Below, piece after piece: positions 26,356 to 34,638 of a DNA stretch of 64,000 nt. Made by a program: the position numbers and the translations under genes. This DNA is from Saprospiraceae bacterium (GTDB taxonomy: Bacteria > Bacteroidota > Bacteroidia > Chitinophagales > Saprospiraceae). A model generated the notes under the pieces. That model saw only the letters and a list, made by a program, of their open reading frames with translations, did no database searches and had not been told where the DNA came from. The first letter of the stretch is position 1. Every line of letters begins with the position of its first letter. The stretch covers positions 62,001 to 126,000 of the forward strand of contig JADKFC010000010.1 in assembly GCA_016717655.1 (NCBI GenBank). Direction: 5' to 3'.

Positions 26356-27301
26356 TCAGCTGTTTAAGGGTGCTCTCTCTTCTTCTACGATGAGGAAAAA
26401 GCCATCTTCTCCCATTTTTTGGTAAAAAGGCATGAGGATCATGGCGTCTTGGCGGCAATACACTGCTTCGTCGCCATCATGGGCAAGTAACTGCCCCTCC
26501 TGCACGCGGTCAAAACTCTGGAAGCCAGGCAACATCTCAAAATGGCCCGAGTGGCGAATGCTGTATTTACCAATCAATCGGTTGACCTTGGGCAGGTTTT
26601 TCGAAAAATTGATGAGCATTTCATCGTGTTTATTTTCTACGTCGCCGGCATTAACGCAGCCAATGGTACGCATGCAGTTGATAATGGCTGCAATGGCGCG
26701 GTTTACGCTTTGGGGGTCTTCGTGTTGCCCGCTTTCAAAGGCGATGGCGGTGGTGCTTATGCCCATGTTTTCACCATCAAAAAAGTGGATAGAAGAGCCG
26801 CTGATGTTGTCGAGCATGCCCATGATGACGGGAGCATGGAGTTCGATGGCCATGCGAATACTCATATCGTCTTCAGAAGTAATGGAAAAAATTCCTCCGT
26901 GGGCAGAGGTGGTGTGCAGATCGAGAACTATGATTTCTTTGGGTGCATGGGCCTCTATTTCTTCTCTTAAAGCACCAATGATGTCCAGCATTTCCTGTTG
27001 CTCTGCATTGAGCTGGTCAGAAGGCAGATTTTTAATGGATTGGTACACCGAGTAGTCCCACGATCGGTTGAGGTCTTTGTCGATAAACCGGCGCTTTTGT
27101 TCAAAGGCTTTGAGGTTGCCAATGAGGCCTAAAAAGGTGCCCTTGAATTCAAATTCCGGCTTTATTTTTCTCATGGTCCAGCATTTCAAAACCAGTACGG
27201 ATGGCATTTACCCCGGCCGGTTCATTGCCATGCATGGCACCGATGGCCACCAACAGGGGACCATCGATGTCTTGACTGTATCTGCCAATTACCCGCTGCA
27301 A
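26356..27301 (-). pseudogene. Aspartoacylase/succinylglutamate desuccinylase-like (M14), frameshifted
   Basis: The first frame from TTG 27301 reads LQRVIGRYSQDIDGPLLVAI and then GAMHGNEPAGVNAIRTGFEM, with the zinc motif HxxE. It hits a stop just after LDHEKNKAGI. One base too many in an A run near 27168 explains this. In the other frame the protein runs on as KIKPEFEFKGTFLGLIGNL, DKDLNRSW, LDLHTTSAHGG (third zinc ligand His) and ESGQHEDPQS to the stop at 26356. Repaired it would have about 315 residues. The family hydrolyses N-acyl amino acids. The start lies 7 nt after the upstream lipoprotein's stop, and TTG is the only plausible start. Confidence 0.8.
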
Positions 27302-27307
27302 GGGGTT

Positions 27308-27712
27308 CTATTTGGTGAAGATCAACACTACTCCCTTTAAAGCACCTGCTTGTGGCACATCAAAGGCAAAGCTCTGCTTGTTTTTTTCATCTTCAACGCG
27401 GGTCCAAACTTCTTCATCACTTGCGCCGGGATTGAGGGTAAGGGTATTGTCACTGGCCGTAAAGTTGAAATTGCCGGAGAGGCTAAACTGGGTTGCACCT
27501 ACTACATAATCGATGTCGATGGTACCGGTTTTATCATTGTTAAAAACCAAAGTGCCACCAACAGGGCCCGCATCTACACCATCAACCGTAGAATCGGTCA
27601 GGGAAAAGGTACCTTTGAGGTTGGCATAAGGATCATCGTCCTGGCAAGAAGATAAGGCCAGGGTCATCAGCATAAAGATGGCAGCAAACTGTAAAAAACG
27701 AGAAAACTTCAT
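27308..27712 (-). CDS. Small lipoprotein with lipocalin-like fold
   Basis: 134 residues with a lipoprotein signal (lipobox LSSC followed by QDDDP). The mature part is beta-rich with alternating patterns: GTLVFNNDKTGTIDIDYVVG, FSLSGNFNFTASDNTLTL, and EVWTRVEDEKNKQSFAF. This resembles lipocalin-like lipoproteins of Bacteroidota. The gene lies between nadE and the aspartoacylase-like gene, with only 24 nt and 7 nt gaps, so the three probably form one transcript. Function unknown. Confidence 0.75.
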   Translation of the reverse strand: MKFSRFLQFAAIFMLMTLALSSCQDDDPYANLKGTFSLTDSTVDGVDAGPVGGTLVFNNDKTGTIDIDYVVGATQFSLSGNFNFTASDNTLTLNPGASDEEVWTRVEDEKNKQSFAFDVPQAGALKGVVLIFTK

Positions 27713-27736
27713 ATATAGAATTTAATGATTAACAAA

Positions 27737-29374
27737 TCAGGAAAGGTACTTACCTACAATGGGCATTCTTCTGCCAGAGCCAAAGGCCTTGGGGCTTACC
27801 CTCAAAACAGGAGCGGTCTGGTGGCGCTTGAATTCGCTGGTATTGACTAGCTTCAGCACCCTCCTTACCGTAGCTTCATCATAACCGGCGGCAATGATGT
27901 CTTGGGGATCCCGGCGCAATTCGATATACTCGTATAGTATCGGATCCAGGATGTCATACGGCGGCAGTGAATCTGAATCTTTTTGATTGGGTCGCAACTC
28001 GGCAGAAGGTGGTTTTTGGATGGTATTGAGCGGAATGATTTCTTTATCCCGGTTGATGTGGGCAGCCAGCTTGTAAATTTCGGTTTTATACACATCGCCC
28101 AAAACAGAGATGCCGCCGCAGAGGTCGCCATACAAGGTGCCGTAGCCCACCGCCATTTCACTTTTGTTGGTGGTATTGAGCAGGATGTTGCCAAACTTAT
28201 TGGAAATGGCCATGTTGAGTGTTCCCCTTACCCGGGCCTGGATGTTTTCTTCGGTTACGTTAAAGGGCAGGTCGCCAAACAAAGGTTGAAGCTCTGCCAT
28301 AAAAGCTTCGTATACATTTTTGATGGGTACGATGTGGTGCTGGATGCCCAGGTTTTGAGCAAGGGCCAGGGCGTCATTGACACTGTGGTCAGATGAATAC
28401 TGTGAGGGCATCAACAATACCCTTACATTATTGGCACCCAGGGCTTCTGCCGCCAAAACAGCCGTGATGGCAGAGTCAATACCACCCGACAAGCCCAAAA
28501 CTGCCTTGGTCAGGCCTAGTTTTGAAAAATAGTCCTTGATGCCCAGGACCAGGGCGTTGTGGATCAGGCTGATTTTATCCTTGGCTTGTTCGCGGTTGAC
28601 CCCTCCTTTGATTACCTCGTCGAGGTCGTAGTGTCGGATGCCTTCTTCGAAGTAGGGCATCTCGTCAAAGATGTTGCCATCGGGAGAAGACACCAGGCTA
28701 CCCCCGTCAAAGATCAGTTCTGTTTGAGCTCCAACGTGGTTGACATAAAACATGGGTATGCGGTAGCGCTCCATATTGGCCTTTACTGTGGCAATGCGAC
28801 TGCGAGCGTGGTCGTAGTTGAACGGTGAGGCGGAGGTATTGATGATAAAATCGGGATTAAAAGGCATCATTCGGTCGCAAGGTACAACGGTGTACATTGG
28901 GTCATTGGTGCCTACATCCCAGATGTCTTCGCAAACGGTGAGGGCTATTTTTTTACCTTTAAACTCCACCACCCCCCATTCTCTGGCTGGTTCGAAGTGG
29001 CGGTATTCGTCGAATACATCGTAGGTGGGCAGCAGGGTTTTGTGCTGGATGAATTGAATTTCTCTTTTGTATAAAAACAGGACCGAGTTGTGCAGATTTT
29101 TGCCTTCCGGTTCCGGATTTTTGGTAGGACTGCCCAGCACAATGGCTATATCATCGGTTTCCTCAAGCAAGCTGTCTACACTTTTGTACGCCAATTGTAC
29201 AAAGTCGTCAAATTCCAGAAAGTCGCGCGGTGGATAGCCACACGTGGCCAGTTCACCAAAACAAACGATGTCTGACCCCTGATCACGGGCTACGGCCACC
29301 GCCTCCAGCATCTTTTTGAGGTTGCCCTCAAAGTTGCCAATGTGGTGGTTGATTTGGGCTAGGGAGATTTTCAC
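27737..29374 (-). CDS. nadE: Glutamine-dependent NAD+ synthetase
   Basis: 545 residues. The N-terminal glutaminase (nitrilase fold) has Glu in CFGELATCGYPPRDFLE, Lys in FIQHKTLLP and Cys in LTVCEDIWD. The C-terminal synthetase has the PP-loop LGLSGGIDSAITAVLAAEAL, followed by MPSQYSSDHS and a LNTTNKSEMAVGYGTLYGD block. It makes NAD from deamido-NAD, ATP and glutamine. Length is normal for the bacterial two-domain form. Confidence 0.96.
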   Translation of the reverse strand: MKISLAQINHHIGNFEGNLKKMLEAVAVARDQGSDIVCFGELATCGYPPRDFLEFDDFVQLAYKSVDSLLEETDDIAIVLGSPTKNPEPEGKNLHNSVLFLYKREIQFIQHKTLLPTYDVFDEYRHFEPAREWGVVEFKGKKIALTVCEDIWDVGTNDPMYTVVPCDRMMPFNPDFIINTSASPFNYDHARSRIATVKANMERYRIPMFYVNHVGAQTELIFDGGSLVSSPDGNIFDEMPYFEEGIRHYDLDEVIKGGVNREQAKDKISLIHNALVLGIKDYFSKLGLTKAVLGLSGGIDSAITAVLAAEALGANNVRVLLMPSQYSSDHSVNDALALAQNLGIQHHIVPIKNVYEAFMAELQPLFGDLPFNVTEENIQARVRGTLNMAISNKFGNILLNTTNKSEMAVGYGTLYGDLCGGISVLGDVYKTEIYKLAAHINRDKEIIPLNTIQKPPSAELRPNQKDSDSLPPYDILDPILYEYIELRRDPQDIIAAGYDEATVRRVLKLVNTSEFKRHQTAPVLRVSPKAFGSGRRMPIVGKYLS

Positions 29375-29846
29375 GGTTAATTTTTACTATCCTGCTAATC
29401 GAAAGATATCTTCTCATCAAAGGTAACAAAAAGTGCACAAAAGGTGTTTTAGCCTGATTGTATTTCTAAACCATTTTTAAAATTATCACCAGATTTTTTA
29501 GCAAATAGAATCTGGATTGAACTCCAGCAGCGATGGCCTGGATGTAAGATTGCAATATTTTAGAAGAAAATACTTGTTGAAAACATTAGTGATTTTTCCA
29601 TTTCCTTTATTCTTTAAACGCTCAATTTTTGACAATAGGATAAAAAATTACTTACGAGTTTATTAATGAAGAAAAAAGGCACTTTCAACCTTTCCAAATA
29701 GAAGTTAATTTTGGTTTTAGAATTGGATTGATGTGCTAGATTTCTGCTCAATAAGCGAACTTAAATAATCTGATATATCATATGTTTTATTTATGATAAT
29801 CTTTTGTTGTAGGTAATAAAGTCTGTCTTTAAAACCGAATGATTTT
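29375..29846. other. Intergenic, no gene seen
   Basis: About 470 AT-rich bases between nadE and the secreted protein gene. No open frame of substance and no clear hairpin. The nadE promoter must lie in its left part, but I cannot pick a box with confidence. Confidence 0.5.
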
Positions 29847-31325
29847 TTATTTCATATTAGCAAAGTCCACTTCCACCACACGGGCATCTTTGGATTTAAT
29901 CAAGCCAGTTTGGACTACGAACATGTATAAGTGATTATTAAACCTACCGCAGGTTTCTGTATAGCACCTCAATTCTTTACCTTTTAGATTGATAGAATAG
30001 GATTCAGAACTTCCATCTTTTTTCACTTTAGTAATAACGGCGGTGCCATCATAACATGTATTCCTTTTGTCTTTCTTGGGTTTTTTCAGATTTTTTTCAT
30101 CATCGTTATAAAACAGGTACAAGTCATCTCCTATTACCAAACTGGACATATTTTTTTCATGGCTGTCCTCATCGAACTCGATGTTTTTTGGATAATAATT
30201 GACCGTCTCAACTTGGTAGTCAGTGTTGAATGAGAAAACAAACACATCTTTGTTTATATAAGAGGTGTAACTAATTCTTCCCTGACCGCTTTTTTCCAAA
30301 TAAGCCAACTCAAAAGCCACCATCATTTTACCATCACTGGTTCTCCAGGTCTGGATGGGTCTCATGAAACGTGACCATCCTTTCTTTTCATCGTATTTAT
30401 TATCTTCGACTACTTCATCCAGCAACTCTGGTTTTATAAAATCGGATTTGATTTCAATTACAGCTTGATTTCGATCTAATTTGGTTAAAGCGGGGAATTC
30501 GTATGCATCATCTTTGGTGAAATATTGCATCGATGCTAGATAAATATCTCCATCAACTTCTGAAAGGCTGATGTTGATGGGAAACTCAGGTGCTTTAATC
30601 TCTGAGTAAGTATCAGCCTTATTATCCAGGCAAACATATTCACCCAAACGATATTTATTTCCCGCTTTTTCTTTGTAAATAAAAAGGTGAAGTGAGCCTT
30701 TGTTGTCAAGCAAATATGTTACAATATCAGCTCTCCGCTGAGTGTATTGCAGCTGTGTCTTTTTATTCCACAAGGCATTGACTCCGTTTTCAAATACTAT
30801 GGCTTCAACCATAAGGAGATCATTACCATAGTCGGCATCATTTGAGTGGACCAAGGCTACCTTACTGTTGTCTTTTGAATACAAGATTTCAAATTTGTTA
30901 TCTTCATCTGCCACACATATTTCTTTCCTTCCCACCTTGTTTCCTCTTAAGTCAAAAATGGAATAGTAAAAGGTATTGTCGTCTTTATTGTTGGTATAAG
31001 AAATGAGATAAATACGATCATCGTATTTATACATATCTACAAACTTTTCCTTTTTTTCTTCTCCTTTTAGTTCAAATTTTTCTACAAAATCTAGGCTGTC
31101 ATTGTATACAGCGACACCAATTCCCTGGGCTTCAATCTTGCCAACCTGAATTTTATCTGTTATTATCTGATAGGAAAAATAGTGGTTGCCCGCTTTATAA
31201 CCCATATACTTATTCGGAAGAAAACTGAGATCAACCTGCAGTTTATCACTGTAATTTGCATAGGATTGGGATTTTAAGTGCATTGAAATCAAGGCAAATA
31301 AAACCAAGAGAGTTAAATTTTTCAT
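29847..31325 (-). CDS. Secreted protein of unknown function, propeller-like
   Basis: 492 residues with signal peptide (MKNLTLLVLFALISMHLKSQ). The mature part is beta-rich with repeated short strands (VDMYKYDDRIYLISYTNN, LLDNKGSLHLFIYKE, LSEVDGDIYLASMQY, LVIGDDLYLFYNDDEKNL), suggesting a beta-propeller or beta-sandwich. No catalytic motif and no T9SS tail are seen. It stands alone, divergent from dnaX across about 100 nt. I do not recognise the family. Confidence 0.65.
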   Translation of the reverse strand: MKNLTLLVLFALISMHLKSQSYANYSDKLQVDLSFLPNKYMGYKAGNHYFSYQIITDKIQVGKIEAQGIGVAVYNDSLDFVEKFELKGEEKKEKFVDMYKYDDRIYLISYTNNKDDNTFYYSIFDLRGNKVGRKEICVADEDNKFEILYSKDNSKVALVHSNDADYGNDLLMVEAIVFENGVNALWNKKTQLQYTQRRADIVTYLLDNKGSLHLFIYKEKAGNKYRLGEYVCLDNKADTYSEIKAPEFPINISLSEVDGDIYLASMQYFTKDDAYEFPALTKLDRNQAVIEIKSDFIKPELLDEVVEDNKYDEKKGWSRFMRPIQTWRTSDGKMMVAFELAYLEKSGQGRISYTSYINKDVFVFSFNTDYQVETVNYYPKNIEFDEDSHEKNMSSLVIGDDLYLFYNDDEKNLKKPKKDKRNTCYDGTAVITKVKKDGSSESYSINLKGKELRCYTETCGRFNNHLYMFVVQTGLIKSKDARVVEVDFANMK

Positions 31326-31396
31326 TTGCTATTTTATTGTAGTTCAGCAAAATCTTATCAAAAGATTTAAACACTCAAATATAAGAATTTAACCAT

Positions 31397-31404
31397 TATC
31401 TTTG
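31397..31404 (+). promoter_or_regulatory. -7 box of the dnaX promoter
   Basis: TATCTTTG 23 nt before the TTG start of dnaX. The upstream TTG box is not clear. Confidence 0.55.
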
Positions 31405-31426
31405 CGCTTCAAACCGCAAAATAACT

Positions 31427-33174
31427 TTGAGCAAATTTGTAGTTTCTGCACGTAAATACAGACCGGTACGTTTCGAAGACGTCATCGGGCAGAACCATAT
31501 TGCCAGAACGCTGCAAAATGCCATCCAGACAGACCAGTTGGCCCATGCCTTTCTTTTTTGCGGTCCCCGTGGTGTGGGTAAGACCACCTGCGCCAGGATC
31601 CTGGCCAAGGTCATCAACTGCGAAAATCCGGTCAATAAGGTAGAGCCCTGTAATGAATGTTCTTCGTGTAAGTCGTTCAATGAGAATGCTTCTTTCAACA
31701 TTTTTGAACTCGATGCGGCTTCCAACAACAGTGTGGAACACATTCGTACCCTTATAGAACAGGTGCGGTATCAGCCTCAACACGGCAGCCACAAGGTCTT
31801 TATCATAGACGAGGTACACATGTTGTCTACCCAGGCCTTCAATGCTTTTTTGAAGACCCTGGAAGAACCCCCTCCCTATGCTATTTTTATCCTGGCCACC
31901 ACCGAAAAACACAAGATCATACCCACCATCCTGTCGAGGTGTCAAATTTTTGATTTTAAACGAATTCAACCTTCTGACATCGTATTACAGCTCGATAAGA
32001 TCTGCAAAGAGGAACACCGGGAAGCAGAACCTGAAGCCTTGCACCAGATTGCGGTAAAAGCAGACGGTGGTATGCGCGACGCCCTTTCGATCTTTGACAA
32101 GGTGGCAGGTGCCTCAGGCGATACAATTACGTACAAGGACGTAATTTCCAACCTCAACATCCTCGATTACGAGTATTATTTCAGAATGGTGGATGCCTTT
32201 TTAAAGGTAGACCTGCCTTCGGTACTCAATATTATCGACGAAGTAGTTCGCAACGGCTTTGATACCGAAAGTTTTGTACAAGGCCTGGCCGAACACTTCC
32301 GCGAATTATTGGTAGCCAAAGATGTCAATACCATTGGCCTGATGGAGGTCAGTGAAGCCGTCAAACAACGATATTTCAACCAGGCATCTCTTGCTGAAGA
32401 GGGTTTGGTGCTCACTGCCTTACAAATTCTCAATACCTGCGACCTTACCTTGGGCAGGGCTGCCAACAAAAGACTGCACACCGAAATAGCATTGAGCAAG
32501 CTTTGTTATGCCAAACAAGCCTATGCAGCCGACTTTTTTGCCCCTCAGGGAGACGGCGTTAAAAAAAAAATGATGTAAGTCAAAGCGATGAGGTTTTTAA
32601 CAACCCTTCGGCCTTCGAAAGTCCAACCCCAAAAGAGTCACCTGCACCAGCGCCCACGGTTACCAAATCGGTTGAGACCTCTGCCAAACCCAATATAACA
32701 GCTCAGCCTATCACCAATACCCCCGGACTGTCGAGTGCCGACCGGATCAGGGAAGCCATTCGCAAAGAACAGGCCAGTAAAAAGGCGGCAGAACAAGACA
32801 TCACAGACGACGCCATTACGGCTCTTTTTAAGACCTACGCAGATCAACACTCTTCCAAAAGCACGCGCAATGCGCTGATGAATACCTTCATTCAGTTGGA
32901 AGGCAAGACCATAAAAGTAGCGGTACCAACGCTGTTTATCAAAGAACTGGTTTTGCATGAAACCGACCTAATTGCAGAAATAAGATCTAAATTCCAGGCC
33001 GAAGATCTGGTGCTGAATGTGGATGTTAAAAAAGAGCTTTTTCCCGAGTACGAAGAACTCAGCGCCATCAAAACAAAGCTTACTTCCAGAGAGATTTATC
33101 AAAAAATGGTGACCAAAAATCCAGCCCTTAAAGACCTGGTGGTGACCCTGGGCCTGAAACCCGAAGGAGAATAA
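31427..33174 (+). CDS. dnaX: DNA polymerase III gamma/tau subunit with -1 slippage site
   Basis: From a TTG at 31427 (the protein starts SKFVVSARKYRPVRFEDVIG, the usual DnaX N-terminus) the zero frame runs 383 codons. It contains Walker A GPRGVGKTTCARILA, the zinc module with four Cys (CENP...CNECSSC), Walker B IIDEVHML, sensor TILSRC and the domain III collar. It then meets ten A at 32561-32570 and stops two codons later (KKKMM-stop). In the -1 frame the protein continues without a break for 201 codons (NDVSQSDEVFNNPSAF, a Pro/Thr-rich linker, then the tau-like tail DDAITALFKTYADQH...TLGLKPEGE) to 33174, giving about 582 residues. The break falls where gamma and tau diverge in other bacteria, so programmed slippage is the best reading. 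A homopolymer sequencing error is the alternative. Confidence 0.93.
32561..32570 (+). promoter_or_regulatory. A10 slippery run in dnaX
   Basis: Ten consecutive A after GTT. Slippage by one base (ribosomal -1, or transcript gain/loss of A as known for the A9 site of Thermus dnaX) joins the clamp-loader core to the tau tail. Without slippage the stop TAA at 32576 gives the short form. No strong downstream stem-loop was seen, which favours transcriptional slippage. Confidence 0.65.
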
Positions 33175-33276
33175 GTACAAATAGGAACAAATTGAATGTG
33201 TAAATCTGTGTTCAACTTGAACTTGTGTAAAATTCTGTGACCCTCCCTATTTCTGGTGGGTCTGCCAAATTTTTTG

Positions 33277-33284
33277 TAATTTTG
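33277..33284 (+). promoter_or_regulatory. Possible -7 box for the E2-OmpA operon
   Basis: TAATTTTG matches TAnnTTTG 43 nt before the E2 start codon. No TTG element at ideal spacing. Confidence 0.45.
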
Positions 33285-33327
33285 CAGCAACTAACCAAAT
33301 TAAATTTACTTTTTCAATCATTTTCAG

Positions 33328-34638
33328 ATGGCAAGAGTTGACCTGGTAATGCCCAAGATGGGAGAAAGCATCATAGAGGCCACCATCCTCAAATGGAATA
33401 AAAAAGTGGGCGATAAGGTTGCCCAGGATGAGACCATCCTTGAAGTAGCCACCGATAAGGTGGATTCTGAGGTTCCCTCTCCGGTAGAAGGGGTCATTAC
33501 TGAAATTTTATTTCCTGAAAGTGCAGTTGTCGCTGTGGGCAAGGTCATCGCCATCATTTCTACTGAGGGTGAATCTGCGTCAGACCCGGGACCTATAAAA
33601 GTGGAAATGGAAGTCGCTCCGAAAGAAGCGGCTCCACTTGTTGAAAAAGTAGCAGAAAGTGTGGCTGAACAAGCTACGAATATTACCGTAGCCAGATCTG
33701 GAGACCGTTTTTACTCCCCACTGGTGCGCAACATTGCGAAAGAAGAAAATGTTACCACCGCCGAACTGGATGCCATAGCCGGCACCGGAGCAGAAGGAAG
33801 GGTGACTAAAAAAGACATACTGGGTTTTGTAGCCCAACGCCAGCAAGGAGCTCCATCGATTCAAATTCCGGTTGCTCCGGCAGCTTCTTCGGTATCAGCA
33901 ACAACCACCAGTGCAGCATTTGTACCTGGACCGGGTGTGGAGATCATAGAGATGGACCGCATGCGAAAGCTCATTGCCGACCACATGGTGATGTCAAAAC
34001 AAACTTCACCCCACGTTACTTCTTTTGTGGAGGCCGATGTGACCAATCTGGTGAGGTGGAGAGAAAAAAACAAAGACGCTTTTGCCAAAAAATATGGAGA
34101 AAAAATAACGTTTACACCCATTTTTATCGATGCGGTAGTGAAGGCCATCAAAGATTTTCCATTGGTCAATGTTTCGGTAGAGGGAAGTAAGATTCTGGTT
34201 AAAAAATCGATCAACATTGGTATGGCGGCGGCCCTGCCTACAGGCAACCTCATTGTACCCGTCATCAAAAATGCCGATTACCTCAATCTGGCAGGACTGA
34301 CCAAGGCAGTGAATGACCTGGCCAACAGAGCGAGGCAGAATAAATTGAAGCCGGAAGAAATCCAGGATGGTACCTTTACCATTACCAATGTGGGCACCTT
34401 TGGCAACCTCATGGGTACTCCTATTATCAATCAACCGCAGGCAGCCATTCTTGCCACCGGTGCCATTGTAAAAAAACCAGCGGTCATTGAGACCGAACAC
34501 GGCGATGTAATAGCCATCAGGCACATGATGTTTCTTTCTCTTTCTTACGATCACAGGATCGTTGATGGTTCTTTGGGAGGTGCCTTCCTCAAACGCATCT
34601 CTGATTATTTAGAAGCTTTTAAAGGAGAAACCATTTGA
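33328..34638 (+). CDS. 2-oxoacid dehydrogenase E2 (dihydrolipoamide acyltransferase)
   Basis: 436 residues. The lipoyl domain (1-77) has the lipoylated lysine in EVATDKVDSEVPSP. An Ala/Pro/Val-rich linker and a peripheral subunit-binding domain follow (YSPLVRNIAKEENVTTAELD...GTGAEGRVTKKDIL, about 130-165). The C-terminal catalytic domain (about 205-436) carries the HxxxD active site in SYDHRIVDGSLGG. It transfers acyl groups to CoA in a pyruvate, branched-chain or 2-oxoglutarate dehydrogenase. The DKVDSEVPSP lipoyl motif leans toward the branched-chain type, but no E1 or E3 gene is nearby to settle it. Confidence 0.93.
   Translation: MARVDLVMPKMGESIIEATILKWNKKVGDKVAQDETILEVATDKVDSEVPSPVEGVITEILFPESAVVAVGKVIAIISTEGESASDPGPIKVEMEVAPKEAAPLVEKVAESVAEQATNITVARSGDRFYSPLVRNIAKEENVTTAELDAIAGTGAEGRVTKKDILGFVAQRQQGAPSIQIPVAPAASSVSATTTSAAFVPGPGVEIIEMDRMRKLIADHMVMSKQTSPHVTSFVEADVTNLVRWREKNKDAFAKKYGEKITFTPIFIDAVVKAIKDFPLVNVSVEGSKILVKKSINIGMAAALPTGNLIVPVIKNADYLNLAGLTKAVNDLANRARQNKLKPEEIQDGTFTITNVGTFGNLMGTPIINQPQAAILATGAIVKKPAVIETEHGDVIAIRHMMFLSLSYDHRIVDGSLGGAFLKRISDYLEAFKGETI

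Noticed and set aside
31409..31969. 186-codon minus-strand open frame
   Set aside because: Shadow of dnaX, whose motifs lie in the plus frame.
32878..33174. Separate gene starting MNTFIQLEG
   Set aside because: It is the C-terminal tail of the dnaX tau frame, joined to the upstream part by the -1 frame.
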